Counted from the stretch's first letter, positions 50,241 through 60,467 are shown. The stretch: 64,000 nucleotides of DNA from Desertivirga arenae (GCF_017355785.1 NZ_JAFEWE010000010.1:1-64000); one strand, 5' to 3'. The notes: a model not told the origin generated them from the letters alone. A program made the numbers and translations.

Positions 50241-53200
50241 TTAAAATTTGAAGTTTGTGCCCAGCATAAAAGTGCGCGGACGTGGGTAATAGCCTACATC
50301 CACTCCCGAAGAAAATGCTCTCCCTGAGTTTACATTATCGTCTGTTCCTGAATAGCCGATTTCGGGATCCATTCCAGTATACTTAGTGAAAGTGTATAAG
50401 TTTAAGGCAGAGGCATATACTCTTAGATTTTTCAGATAGCTCCTTTTCAGGATCCTGGAGAAGTCGTAGCCTACCGTTACGGTATTTATCCTGAGATAAT
50501 CACCATTTTGTACGTACAGATCAGAAAACTGAGTAAAGTTCCTGTTATCAACAGTTACCCTTGGGATAGTATTGGAGGAACCCGGACCATGCCAGCGACC
50601 AAGGATCTCTTCAGAAAAATTCGCTTTTCCATCCGTTTGATTTCTAAGCGATTGTACTATTTGATTTCCCGCTACACCGCCTGCCTGCAGGAAGAAGTCG
50701 AACCCTTTATAATCTGCTGAGAGATTGAGACCAAAAGTGTAATTAGGATTTGGATCGCCGATAATTGTTTTATCCAAGTCAGAAATTGAACCATCTCCAT
50801 TTATATCCACATATCTCAAATCGCCGGGAGCCGCGGAAGGCTGAATAACTTTACCTGTCGTAGAGCGGTAAGTATTAACTTCCTCTTCGGTTTGGAAAAT
50901 ACCGGCCGTTTTATATCCCCAGAAATAACCCACAGGAAGTCCGTTCTGCGCCCGGTAGAATTCAGGGGAGTTATTGTAAAGGGTGTTTGTTGCCCCGTGA
51001 ATAATGCCTTCGAGATTAGGAATATTACCCACTTTATTTTTGTTGTAAGAACCGTTCAGTCCGATGGAGTAGTTAAGCTTGTTAATTGTATTACGGAAAG
51101 AAAACCCAAGTTCTAAACCTGAATTACGTACGTCTCCTCCATTGATAAAGGGAGCATTAGCTCCGGCTGTTGCTAAAATAGGAGCAGCTATGAGCCAATC
51201 TTTTGTATCCTTCACATAATAATCAGCAGTGAGGCTTATTTTACCCTTTAGAAATCTTGAATCTAAACCAACATTAGTTTGCTCGGATGTTTCCCATTTC
51301 ACATTAGGATTACCCAAGCGATCCGGATATGCTCCCCTGGATAAAGCACCCTCTGTATTTCCAAAAGTATAGTTGGCATTACTGAACTGTACGGTTTGGA
51401 GGTACTGGAAGTAGTCGATATTCTGATTACCTACTTGTCCCCAACTAGCACGAAGCTTGAGATAATCCAGCCAATTGGTTGTAGTACTAAGGAAGTTTTC
51501 TCCTGTAACTACCCAACCTGCTGCCACTGAAGGAAAATAACCCCAACGGTTCCCTTTAGCGAACCGGGAAGAACCATCCGCACGCAAGGTTGCATTTAAC
51601 AAATATTTTTCTTTGTAATTATAATTGGCTCTTCCGAAGTAGGACAATCTCTTATCCTGATCCCATGGAGAACTTGCGATGATCATATTGGCAATGCTTT
51701 GTCCCTCTGCATTGCCCAGGTAGGCATAATCGAAGCCTTCAAATCTTAAATCAGTATTGCCTCCCCTGAAATTAGTTCCCCTCTGAGAGTAGGATGAAGT
51801 TCCGGCCATTACCTCAACACTATGGGTCTTTTTTACCGCAAAACGATAACTAAGGAGATTATCAAACATTACAGACCTGCCGCGGCTTGTACTGTCACTT
51901 GCACTGTTTACATTGTTAAAGGAATAAATTGAGAGGTCGTAAACCGGCCTATAAGTGCGTCTGTCGTGGTCATTGAAGTTAACGCTTAAGCTAGTCCTGA
52001 ACCTTAAATTTTTAATAGGTTCAACAGAAAGGTATACGTCTCCTAAAAGCCGTTGACCATTACTCTTATTTTGATTGTTATAAACTAGTTCGGCATAGGG
52101 GTTAGACTCGCCGTTGTTCCAGGTAGAATTCCTGGCGTTAAAATATTTTCCTGTTTCATCATACATTGGCAGTAAGGGACTTGTATTAAAAGCTCCACGC
52201 AAACTGTTGTTGTACAGACCCCCGACTCCAATACCACTGTTTTCGGTGTAGGAATAGGTAGCGTGCTGCCCGAGTTTAATGATATCTTTATAAAGATTAT
52301 GTTCAGTATTAACACGGAAACTAACGCGGGAATAGCTGGAAAGGTCAGCTCCTCCTACTACTCCATTTTGACTGGTGTAAGAAAGTGCGGTGGAGTAGGA
52401 AGTCGCTTTTGTGCCACCCTGAACACCTAATGAATAATTTTGAGTACCTGCATTATTTACCAGCATATGATCCAGCCAATCAGTTCCCTCCGCCATGTTT
52501 GCAAGGGAGGCGATATTGAAGTAGGGATTGCTTCCTGAGTTGATAGCCGCCTCGTTCATAATCGTTGCAAATTCTTTCGAATTGAGCATCCTGGTTTTTG
52601 AGGCAACATTCTGAGTGCCAACATAAGAATCAAAAGTAACTACAGCCTTTTGATTGAGGCGACCTGTTCTGGTAGTAACCAGGACTACGCCGTTCGCAGC
52701 CTGAGAGCCGTAAATTGCGGCAGAGGCAGCGTCTTTCAGAACATCCATGGATTCGATATCAGCCGGGTTCAGATAGGAAATGTCACCTGTGATGACCCCG
52801 TCGACTACATATAGCGGAGAACTATTGCCGATTGTGCCTTTACCTCTTATTACCACATTCATTCCCGAGCCTGGTTGGCCTGAAGTGGAAGTAACCTGTA
52901 CGCCTGGGGCTTGCCCCTGTAAGGCCTGTAATGCATTCGTTGTATTTTGTTTTTGCAGGTCGTCTCCCTTAACCTGAAGATTTGCCCCGGTTGTCAATTT
53001 TTTCTTTTGAACACCGTAGCCCACCACTACAACTTCATTTAATGTATTGGTTTCGGTGCTTAATACAACGTTAATGCTTGTACCTGACCCAACCTTCCTT
53101 TCGAGGGTTTGAAATCCTATTGATTTAAATACAAGGATGTCGCCGGGATTAGCTGAAATAGAATAAAGACCATTAGCGTCGGAAGACACGCCTTTGTTGG

Positions 53201-53369
53201 TTCCTTTCACGTTGATACTCACCCCCGGTAGTGGAAGCTTATCATCAGAAGAGGTGATCTTACCGCTAATCCTTGTCTCCTGAGCAAAAAGCGTCTGACT
53301 TGAGAGGAGCATCAGGCAGAGCACCAGAAAGAAAGTGCTCAACTTTCGATAATTTGTAGAAATATTCAT
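50241..53369 (-). CDS. susC: SusC/RagA-family TonB-dependent transporter
   Basis: A 1042-residue outer membrane transporter. Signal peptide ends at about residue 30 (TLFAQ). A carboxypeptidase-like domain (about 33-110, KITSSDDKLPLPGVSINVKG) precedes the plug domain, which holds the TonB-box-like VVVGYGVQKKK string near 120 and the VIRGKGTIGNSSPLYVVDGV motif. The rest is a 22-strand barrel ending in PRTFMLGTNFKF with a C-terminal Phe. It imports oligosaccharides with SusD. The GH31 gene ends 33 bp upstream of its start, so GH31 is first in the operon and the promoter lies before GH31. Confidence 0.95.
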   Translation of the reverse strand: MNISTNYRKLSTFFLVLCLMLLSSQTLFAQETRISGKITSSDDKLPLPGVSINVKGTNKGVSSDANGLYSISANPGDILVFKSIGFQTLERKVGSGTSINVVLSTETNTLNEVVVVGYGVQKKKLTTGANLQVKGDDLQKQNTTNALQALQGQAPGVQVTSTSGQPGSGMNVVIRGKGTIGNSSPLYVVDGVITGDISYLNPADIESMDVLKDAASAAIYGSQAANGVVLVTTRTGRLNQKAVVTFDSYVGTQNVASKTRMLNSKEFATIMNEAAINSGSNPYFNIASLANMAEGTDWLDHMLVNNAGTQNYSLGVQGGTKATSYSTALSYTSQNGVVGGADLSSYSRVSFRVNTEHNLYKDIIKLGQHATYSYTENSGIGVGGLYNNSLRGAFNTSPLLPMYDETGKYFNARNSTWNNGESNPYAELVYNNQNKSNGQRLLGDVYLSVEPIKNLRFRTSLSVNFNDHDRRTYRPVYDLSIYSFNNVNSASDSTSRGRSVMFDNLLSYRFAVKKTHSVEVMAGTSSYSQRGTNFRGGNTDLRFEGFDYAYLGNAEGQSIANMIIASSPWDQDKRLSYFGRANYNYKEKYLLNATLRADGSSRFAKGNRWGYFPSVAAGWVVTGENFLSTTTNWLDYLKLRASWGQVGNQNIDYFQYLQTVQFSNANYTFGNTEGALSRGAYPDRLGNPNVKWETSEQTNVGLDSRFLKGKISLTADYYVKDTKDWLIAAPILATAGANAPFINGGDVRNSGLELGFSFRNTINKLNYSIGLNGSYNKNKVGNIPNLEGIIHGATNTLYNNSPEFYRAQNGLPVGYFWGYKTAGIFQTEEEVNTYRSTTGKVIQPSAAPGDLRYVDINGDGSISDLDKTIIGDPNPNYTFGLNLSADYKGFDFFLQAGGVAGNQIVQSLRNQTDGKANFSEEILGRWHGPGSSNTIPRVTVDNRNFTQFSDLYVQNGDYLRINTVTVGYDFSRILKRSYLKNLRVYASALNLYTFTKYTGMDPEIGYSGTDDNVNSGRAFSSGVDVGYYPRPRTFMLGTNFKF

Positions 53370-53402
53370 TTTTCAATTGGTTAATTTTTTAAGTGGATTG
53401 GT

Positions 53403-56237
53403 TTACTTAGTCACGATTAGTTTTTTTCCGTCATATTTTACTGTTTTACTGATTGTATTCTTAGTTAATGACCCTCCGTTCTGGGGAGTGATCCACACTA
53501 TGTTAAATGTTCTTTCTTTAATCATTCCGGGGAAGCTCCCTTTGCGATCGCCTATTGTAAGGGTTCCTTTGGTATCGTTGTAGATTAATGGGATTTCAGA
53601 AAATATTCCTTTTTCATAATTATAGTTCAGGCCTTCATCTTCATAAAGGTTAAAGGTTCCGTCTTTCCCGGTATAGACATAGATAGATATAGGGTCGGCA
53701 GGTTTTTCGTTGGTATATTGAATATCAGGACCAGTGGGAATAATGGCTCCTTCCTTTACAAACAGTGGTATTTCTTCATAAGCTGCAGCCGCCTTGATGC
53801 TTTGGCCCCCCTTCAGGTATTCACCGGTATAGAAGTTATACCAGGAAGATCCCTGAGGAAGATAAACCTGACGGCTAGTTGTGCCATACTCGGTAATGGG
53901 GTTAACTAAGATAGAGGATCCGAACATATATTGATCGTTGATATTTCTGACTTGAGCATCACCTGGAAAATCCATAGCTAAGCCTCTCATAAGAGTATAA
54001 TCCTTATGGAAAGCCATGCCATTAAGGGAATAGATATAAGGCATAAGCTTGTATCGCAGCTTGTTATAATAAAGCATGCTCTTGTAAGCCGGATGGTCTT
54101 CAGGTGCAATATTATAAATCTCGCGGTAAGGGAACTGCCCATGAACACGAAATAATGGAGTAAATGCTCCGAATTGATACCAGCGAGCATTTTGCTCGCG
54201 CCATTCCTCCAAATCCATGGCATTTGGCTTCTCATAACGTTTCTCGACTGCGAAACCACCGATGTCCATTGTCCAGAATGGTAAGCCAGACATTGAAAAG
54301 TTGAGACCGGCAGCTATTTGATCTTTCATATCATGCCAACGGGCAGAGATATCACCGCTCCATGTGGCGGCTCCGAAACGTTGAAGACCAGCATAAGCGG
54401 AACGAGTTAAAATAAATACACGGGAATTTGGGTTGACAGAGCGTTGCCCTTCATAAATTCCTTTCGCATTGGCAAGTGCAAAGCCGTTGAAATAGCGGGT
54501 GGAGGAACCCAAGAACGTAGGCGTGCTTAACTCTTTTCTTGATTCAATATCTAAATTAGAGTGGATGTCTGGCTCTGAGGCGTCCATCCACCATGCATCG
54601 ATACCTTTGCTGTAGAGATTCTTATTGATCAAGCTCCAAAAGGCTGTCCGGGCACCAGGATTATAAGCATCATAAAAAGTGGAGACATATCCTTTACCAA
54701 TCCAGTCGCGCTGCTGGTTAGCAATATTCCTTTTATACAACCAACCGTTCTTATTCAGATAATTGTAGTTGTCTATCCCTTCATAAAACTTGGCCCACAC
54801 GGAAATCATCAGACGGGTGTTATATTGCTGGTGAAGGGATTTTAGCATTTCCTGAGGATCAGGAAAACGAGTTTCATCAAACTGCTGACTTCCCCATTCT
54901 GCTTCCTTCCAATATGACCAGTCGAGCACTATGTTATCCAGTGGTATTTTTTTCTCGCGGAAAGTCTTTACTGTTTCCAAGATCTCATCCTGAGTCTTAT
55001 AGCGTTCACGGCTTTGCCAAAAACCCATCGCCCAGCTTGGCATCATGCTAGCCTTTCCTGTAAGGTAACGGTAACCGCTGATAACCTCGTCTGCCGAGTT
55101 TCCATAAACGAAATAATAATCTATCTCATCTCCTGCCTCGGAAAGAAAAGAGAAATCATTCTTAACACCAGAGGGAGCCGGACTAAGGTAGTTTAGGGCG
55201 ATATAACATTCTGCGCCATCAGGAATCCATTCGATCTTAAGCTTCGTTCTTTTACCAGTTGTTAAGTTCTGATCAATCGTTACGGTCCCTGGATTCCAGC
55301 CCTGGCGCCATCTGTCCGCAATTAATTTCCCATCTATCCAGATCTTGATATAGCCTGCATATTTTAAACCAAACTGATGAAGACCTGAAACCGCTGGCTC
55401 CATAGAACCTTCCCAAATGATCCGGCTATTATCTAATTTTACATTGGCAGGAAAACGATTCTGATCATTGAGGTAAGGGTAATCGATCTTACTTTCAGCA
55501 CGCCGAACAAAAATCTGAGACGAGTCTTTTTTGTTATAATAAGTAGCAGTAAGCCATCCTCTTTCCCCATCTTTCGAATACAACCTTAAACCGGAGAGCT
55601 GTTGAATTTCTCTCGTATCACCAACTTTAGTAATGGAGTAGTTATCCCAAAGGACGCCATAGTTATTGGAACTCAACAAAAAGGGAACGGCTACCTCTGT
55701 GTTGTTTTGCGCCAGTAAAACCTGACGTCCTTTATAGTTCATTATTCCTTCCTGATGCTGTCCTAAGCCATAGAAAGCTTCATTATCAGAAGAAATGAAA
55801 GTCTGATTTAATTTATAGAAAGCATCACCGTCGTAAGAATCAGGTACGAACTTCCGGCCGTCCTCTTTTTCTGATAAGATTAGCTTACCAGCTTTATTAG
55901 TAAATCGAACTTTCCCATTTAGAAGGTTTACATGAGCATTGATAGCTGTGGTCCTCAAAACTACTTCACCATTTTGTTCAGTTGCCGTCCAGGTACCAGA
56001 CCTTTTTAAGGTATCGACAATTATAAGGCTCTGCTTCTTTTTGAACTGCTTTTCAGGAGTCACAGAGACCCTCACAATTTTATCAGATATTACCTGGAGC
56101 CGGACATTTCCTGAAGAATTTTTAGGATTTATTGTTACCCCATCGTTGGCATTAATAAAGCCTTTCGACTGGGCGTATAGGTTGCCCGAAAGAAACACCA
56201 GGCATGCAGAAAAACTATATAGGAGTTGTTTAAACAT
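53403..56237 (-). CDS. GH31 alpha-xylosidase-like enzyme with PA14 insert
   Basis: A 944-residue secreted GH31 enzyme (signal peptide ends SGNLYAQ). An N-terminal beta domain (about 30-230) is interrupted or followed by a PA14 domain at about 235-355 (IIWEGSMEPAVSGLHQFGLK, GYIKIWIDGKLIADRWRQGW), then the TIM barrel. IPLDNIVLDWSYWKEAEWGS begins the barrel signature. The nucleophile is Asp552 in WWMDASEPDIHS and the acid/base is Asp629 in SGDISARW. A PA14 insert in this position is characteristic of alpha-xylosidases from xyloglucan loci such as those of Bacteroides and Cellvibrio. It should release xylose from xyloglucan oligosaccharides. It is the first gene of the PUL operon. Confidence 0.9.
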   Translation of the reverse strand: MFKQLLYSFSACLVFLSGNLYAQSKGFINANDGVTINPKNSSGNVRLQVISDKIVRVSVTPEKQFKKKQSLIIVDTLKRSGTWTATEQNGEVVLRTTAINAHVNLLNGKVRFTNKAGKLILSEKEDGRKFVPDSYDGDAFYKLNQTFISSDNEAFYGLGQHQEGIMNYKGRQVLLAQNNTEVAVPFLLSSNNYGVLWDNYSITKVGDTREIQQLSGLRLYSKDGERGWLTATYYNKKDSSQIFVRRAESKIDYPYLNDQNRFPANVKLDNSRIIWEGSMEPAVSGLHQFGLKYAGYIKIWIDGKLIADRWRQGWNPGTVTIDQNLTTGKRTKLKIEWIPDGAECYIALNYLSPAPSGVKNDFSFLSEAGDEIDYYFVYGNSADEVISGYRYLTGKASMMPSWAMGFWQSRERYKTQDEILETVKTFREKKIPLDNIVLDWSYWKEAEWGSQQFDETRFPDPQEMLKSLHQQYNTRLMISVWAKFYEGIDNYNYLNKNGWLYKRNIANQQRDWIGKGYVSTFYDAYNPGARTAFWSLINKNLYSKGIDAWWMDASEPDIHSNLDIESRKELSTPTFLGSSTRYFNGFALANAKGIYEGQRSVNPNSRVFILTRSAYAGLQRFGAATWSGDISARWHDMKDQIAAGLNFSMSGLPFWTMDIGGFAVEKRYEKPNAMDLEEWREQNARWYQFGAFTPLFRVHGQFPYREIYNIAPEDHPAYKSMLYYNKLRYKLMPYIYSLNGMAFHKDYTLMRGLAMDFPGDAQVRNINDQYMFGSSILVNPITEYGTTSRQVYLPQGSSWYNFYTGEYLKGGQSIKAAAAYEEIPLFVKEGAIIPTGPDIQYTNEKPADPISIYVYTGKDGTFNLYEDEGLNYNYEKGIFSEIPLIYNDTKGTLTIGDRKGSFPGMIKERTFNIVWITPQNGGSLTKNTISKTVKYDGKKLIVTK

Positions 56238-56574
56238 AATCGGTTAATTAGAAGGTTCGGAAGACCTGATATAATAATTGGTTAATTTATTGAGCTTCGA
56301 ACAGCGCTAAAGTAAGTTTGAAATCGAAAGGTGATGGTATCAAAATGTTTCCAATTAGGTATCAAAATGTTAACTAAAAGGGCTTTTATTAGCTATTTGA
56401 GGACTTTTAAGACTTTTTTTATCTTTTTATCCCCTTTTTTGAATGAAGGCCTATTCATTAAATGCTGTTGAATATATAAAGGCTTAAACAGGAGGGAATG
56501 CTCGAAGCTAGCCATGGCAGAGAAGCAAAGGCGAGGAAAAAGGTTCGGAAAAGATAAGGTTCAGGAAAAACAAT
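56238..56574. other. Intergenic region upstream of the PUL
   Basis: This 337-bp stretch separates the PUL promoter side from the LOG-family gene on the same strand. It carries the direct repeat at 56336-56371 and the -7-like word TACTTTAG (minus strand, 56307-56314). The part from about 56380 to 56574 is AT rich with purine-rich words (AAGGTTCGGAAAAG, AAGGTTCAGG) and holds no gene that I can see. Confidence 0.55.
56307..56371 (-). promoter_or_regulatory. PUL promoter with paired 14-bp direct repeat
   Basis: GGTATCAAAATGTT occurs at 56336-56349 and again at 56358-56371, exactly identical, with 22 bp between repeat starts (two helical turns). On the minus strand a -7-like TACTTTAG is at 56307-56314, 22 bp downstream of the proximal repeat, and no TTG -33 is present at the right distance. 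That geometry fits an activator binding two same-face sites next to a weak promoter of the GH31-SusC-SusD operon. The regulator is not encoded nearby. Confidence 0.5.
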
Positions 56575-57165
56575 TTATGTAAGGTCACGATCTCTAAACC
56601 ATACTTCTTCGGGCACGGCCTTAAATGCAAGCATCTTTTCTACCAAGGCTACAGGTTTATCATCACTAAGTACCATTTCACGATTGGACTGCTTCAGAAA
56701 TCGCCTTTCTACCATCACATCCATTTGAGCAAAGAGGTGATCGTAAAAGCCATCTACATTCAATACTCCTATTGATTTACCGTGCAGCCCCAACTGAAGC
56801 CAGGTTAGCACTTCGAAGAATTCTTCGAGCGTACCAAAGCCACCAGGAAGAATAATGAAGCCGTCTGCAAGATCAGCCATCTTTTGCTTGCGCTGATGCA
56901 TGTTATCGGTGACAAAAAGATTAGTCACGCTTTTATGTTCAACTTCCTTATCCAGCAAAAATTTGGGGATCACTCCTGTTACCCGACCTCCTCTAAGAAG
57001 TACAGCATCAGCAATCAACCCCATCACACCTACACTTCCACCGCCGTATATAAGCTCTATACCCCGATCTACAAGTACTGCAGCCAGTTCCTCCACTATT
57101 GCTTTAAGCTTTGGATCGCCATTAAAATTCGCTCCGCAGTACACACAAATGCTCTTTATTGCCAT
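56575..57165 (-). CDS. LOG-family (TIGR00730) Rossmann protein
   Basis: A 196-residue protein of the LOG family. The start SICVYCGANFNGDP near the N terminus, IYGGGSVGVMGLIADA near 40, and PGGFGTLEEFFEVLTW near 107 are the family motifs, with Arg and Glu active-site residues in the last. Members with this motif hydrolyse nucleotide 5'-monophosphates to free base and ribose 5-phosphate, including cytokinin riboside monophosphates. Length matches the family. It is next to the PUL by position only. Confidence 0.92.
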   Translation of the reverse strand: MAIKSICVYCGANFNGDPKLKAIVEELAAVLVDRGIELIYGGGSVGVMGLIADAVLLRGGRVTGVIPKFLLDKEVEHKSVTNLFVTDNMHQRKQKMADLADGFIILPGGFGTLEEFFEVLTWLQLGLHGKSIGVLNVDGFYDHLFAQMDVMVERRFLKQSNREMVLSDDKPVALVEKMLAFKAVPEEVWFRDRDLT

Positions 57166-57277
57166 AACTATTATACTTTCCTCAAAGAAATAAAAAAAAC
57201 CGCGCCATGAAGAATACTTACTTAAATAAAGACCTTCATTACAGGTGAAGCGAAAATAGCCTTGAAAATAATCTATA

Positions 57278-57314
57278 AATAAGAAAAGGGAGGAAACCTT
57301 AGGTCTCCTCCCTT
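57278..57314 (-). terminator. Terminator of the orphan TonB-dependent receptor gene
   Basis: On the minus strand AAGGGAGGA pairs with TCCTCCCTT across a short loop and continues TTCTTATTT. It lies 23 bp past the stop codon. Confidence 0.8.
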
Positions 57315-57336
57315 CCCGGCTTAATTATTAAAAAAA

Positions 57337-60291
57337 CTAGTGTAGTAATCCGTCTATCGTAATTGCGGCATAATACAATCCACCTAAGGTTGGTCCGCCA
57401 GCGTATTGAATGTAACGTTTGTTAAAAATATTTGTACCACCGAGTTTAATTGTGGCTTTTTGTTTTGGTATCCTGTAGTTTACCTGAGCGTCAAATGTGT
57501 TGATCTCATCAACCTTTCCTGTTACAAGCGGACTTTCCCACAAGAACTTATCTTGCCATTTGTACACCAGGCTAAAGCCTAAATTCTTAACGATCTCTCT
57601 GTTGCCGAAAGACAGGTTGGTTGACCATTCAGGTGTATTGAATCCGGTAACAAAAATATCAGCCGTGCTGTTAGACTTCATTTTATTGAAACTCACATTC
57701 CCTGCTACTGTATACTTCTTATAGAAGTTGAAGGTTGTTCCAAACGCTGTACCGTAGTTAGTGTAGGTGTTCTTTGCGTTGGTGTATACACGGTAACGTG
57801 CTTGTTGAGCATCCCTGTTCCGATCTATCATGGCTAATACTGCAGCATCTGTTCCCACAGTTGTTCCTTTCGGTACGCTCACCTGCACCTGACCAAGGAA
57901 ACCATCGTACTGATTGGTATAAGCGTCGAAGTCGAGCACTAGTTTATTATTCAGCAATACACTCTTGTAACCGATTTCAAAAGAATTGATACGCTCTGGA
58001 CGAGCTTTTTGAAGATTAGCGACTTCAAGCAAGCCTGCATATTTTCTGGCTGCAGCATCAGTGTTACCCTCGGCACTTACTGCTGCATTAAAGGCGAAAA
58101 TAGAGGTTTGTGTATAACTATTTTCAAGGTATCCAAGACCTTCATTAATGAATGATAAACTACCTACGCGCTTCACCGTCCCGTTATTCACATAGGACAA
58201 TGCTTCAAATAAGGCAGGATATCTATAACCTTGCTGTACTGTAATACGGAAGTTATGAATTTGATTAGCTGTATAAACTGCTGCTAAGCGAGGTGTAACC
58301 TTAGGATTAAAGTAAGGATTATAATCAAGACGTGCAGAACCAAAAACTTTCAACTTTTCATCAAAGAAGGTCTTTGTTGCCTGAGCAAAGCCACCAAACT
58401 TCTTGTAATAAACATTATCGCCAAAGCTACCATCTTCTAATGGCTTGTTACGGTCTTCTATAGGACGGGAGAAATCGACAAAGTTATTCCCGTCAGGTAT
58501 AATTTCGTATATCCTTGCATCTGCGCCAACAAGTAAATCGAAAGCTTTTGTATACTTTGACAGATCATACTGCCCTTCCAGATTATACATGCGGCTTTTT
58601 TGAATTAAAGCTGCCCCGCCAGTCATGGACGCCTCTGGTGTTAAAGCTGAATTAATATCCCAGTTGTTGATCTGCCTGATGGTTTTCTTCAGCTCGTTGA
58701 ACCTTTCGGTTCCAGGCTCGGGACGACCAGCATCCGCAGCTATACGAGCCAATCTATTGGCTTCTGCTAGGTTAGCATCAGTTAAGCCACCATTATCGGT
58801 TCCATACTTGATCAAAGCATTCTTGTATCTGGTACCCCAGTTGCTGTTACTAAAACTACTATTAGCACCAGTTCTGGTTCCATCACCATAAAGATCAAGA
58901 TTATCTGCCAGGGGCTTAACATTGAATGAATCACCGGTATCCTCTAAAGAAAGATATCCCCTAACAGAAAAGTTGTCACCCTTCAATTCAACCTTGTGAT
59001 TTTGAACAATCACATTATCCAATTGTACCTTGTTACCCCTCTGAAAAACACCATCCATTTTGCCAATACGGTAAGAGTAAGAAAGTTCGGCATGGTCGCT
59101 TACACGATAGTGCAAAGCAGCGTCGAATTTCAGGTTATCCACTTTAGGGTCTACAAGATCTGTTTCCCAGTATCCTGTACGAACCACACGGAGTGTTTGG
59201 TTAGCCTGGCCATTAATTGTAAGTCCGCTAACATTAGTTGCAAGGTTACTACCAGCAAGAGCATCATCTCCATATTTATTCCAACCATCAAAGGCAACAT
59301 TAGCATCGCCATTTAAAGCTCCAAACTTTGGATTGGCACTGGAAAGATTGTTTGGGTTCTGATCTAATCTGGTATTTGATCTCCAATCAGTTCCGCGCAT
59401 ATAGCTAGCATTGATCTTAAATGCCCATTTGTTATTGAACGCTTTAGCATAACGGAACGCTGTTTCTGTTAAAACGCTTGGATCATGATCAACTCCGTCG
59501 ACATGGTTAACTCCTGTTCTTTGGTAAAAGCTTAATCCCTGGTAATAGAACGGACTTTTAGTAAGAAGGTTGGACATACCATTTATCGCATTCATACCAT
59601 AAAGTGCCGAAGCTGCACCCGGAGTAACCTCAACACTTGCAATATCTAACTCCGTTGGTCCTATAGCATTTCCAAGAGGCACACCTAATGTTGCTGCCTG
59701 CATATCTACTCCATCTACCAGCTGCATAAAGCGGAAGTTGTTCGGAATATTAAATCCACGTGTATTCGGAACTTTGAAGGTCAAACTGGAAGTAGTCATC
59801 TGAACGCCTTTAACATTTTCTAAGGCATCGTAGAAGCTAGGTGCCGGACTTTCACGAATAGCGCGAATGTCTAATTTCTCAATTGCAACCGGAGACTTCA
59901 GGATATTTTCTGATACCCTTGAAGCTGTTACAACAACTTCCTTACCCAGGATACTTTGAGTGACCAGTGCGATGTTTAGCTTAGACTGAGGACCTTTCAC
60001 TTCAAACTCCTGTGTTTGAAAGCCCACATTACTAAAAACCAGTGTGAAAGGATATTTCGCCTTGGTTTGTAAGCTGAAATTACCTTTAGAATCGGTGGAT
60101 GTTCCTGATATGGAACCTTTTATCTGAACACTTACGCCTTGTAGCGGTTGTCTGGTGCTTTGATCGACGATCTCTCCTGAGATCAGGATCAGGTTAGTTC
60201 CCTGCCCGCTCGCCTTCAGATAGAGCAGAGGTAATAAGAGCAGGAATGTTTGTTTTAGAAGTTTGTTAACTGTTTTTGTAAAAATCCTCAT
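57337..60291 (-). CDS. TonB-dependent receptor (orphan, CarboxypepD-like domain)
   Basis: A 984-residue outer membrane receptor with signal peptide (cleavage near residue 29) and an N-terminal carboxypeptidase-like domain (GEIVDQSTRQPLQGVSVQIKG, about 37-115). The plug begins around VVVTASRVSENILKSPVAIEKLD, with RGFNIPNNFRFMQLVDGVD and the SALYGMNAINGMSN string. The barrel ends with YAAITIDGLLH, without the usual C-terminal Phe or aromatic residue. No SusD partner is adjacent, so it is not a SusC pair. The substrate (siderophore, vitamin or glycan) cannot be told. It is a single-gene unit with its own terminator. Confidence 0.93.
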   Translation of the reverse strand: MRIFTKTVNKLLKQTFLLLLPLLYLKASGQGTNLILISGEIVDQSTRQPLQGVSVQIKGSISGTSTDSKGNFSLQTKAKYPFTLVFSNVGFQTQEFEVKGPQSKLNIALVTQSILGKEVVVTASRVSENILKSPVAIEKLDIRAIRESPAPSFYDALENVKGVQMTTSSLTFKVPNTRGFNIPNNFRFMQLVDGVDMQAATLGVPLGNAIGPTELDIASVEVTPGAASALYGMNAINGMSNLLTKSPFYYQGLSFYQRTGVNHVDGVDHDPSVLTETAFRYAKAFNNKWAFKINASYMRGTDWRSNTRLDQNPNNLSSANPKFGALNGDANVAFDGWNKYGDDALAGSNLATNVSGLTINGQANQTLRVVRTGYWETDLVDPKVDNLKFDAALHYRVSDHAELSYSYRIGKMDGVFQRGNKVQLDNVIVQNHKVELKGDNFSVRGYLSLEDTGDSFNVKPLADNLDLYGDGTRTGANSSFSNSNWGTRYKNALIKYGTDNGGLTDANLAEANRLARIAADAGRPEPGTERFNELKKTIRQINNWDINSALTPEASMTGGAALIQKSRMYNLEGQYDLSKYTKAFDLLVGADARIYEIIPDGNNFVDFSRPIEDRNKPLEDGSFGDNVYYKKFGGFAQATKTFFDEKLKVFGSARLDYNPYFNPKVTPRLAAVYTANQIHNFRITVQQGYRYPALFEALSYVNNGTVKRVGSLSFINEGLGYLENSYTQTSIFAFNAAVSAEGNTDAAARKYAGLLEVANLQKARPERINSFEIGYKSVLLNNKLVLDFDAYTNQYDGFLGQVQVSVPKGTTVGTDAAVLAMIDRNRDAQQARYRVYTNAKNTYTNYGTAFGTTFNFYKKYTVAGNVSFNKMKSNSTADIFVTGFNTPEWSTNLSFGNREIVKNLGFSLVYKWQDKFLWESPLVTGKVDEINTFDAQVNYRIPKQKATIKLGGTNIFNKRYIQYAGGPTLGGLYYAAITIDGLLH

Positions 60292-60467
60292 TTTTAAATC
60301 TTGTATTTGACTGATGATAAGATTGAAGTTGTAACGCCGAGAGACACATTAGCTATATTATAACATTAGTATACTCTATAGATTTGATAGACAAATAAAC
60401 AACTTCCAAATGAAATAGGCAAATACTTTTTTGAAAAAAATGGAAAATAGAACTGTAAGGATTAGGA

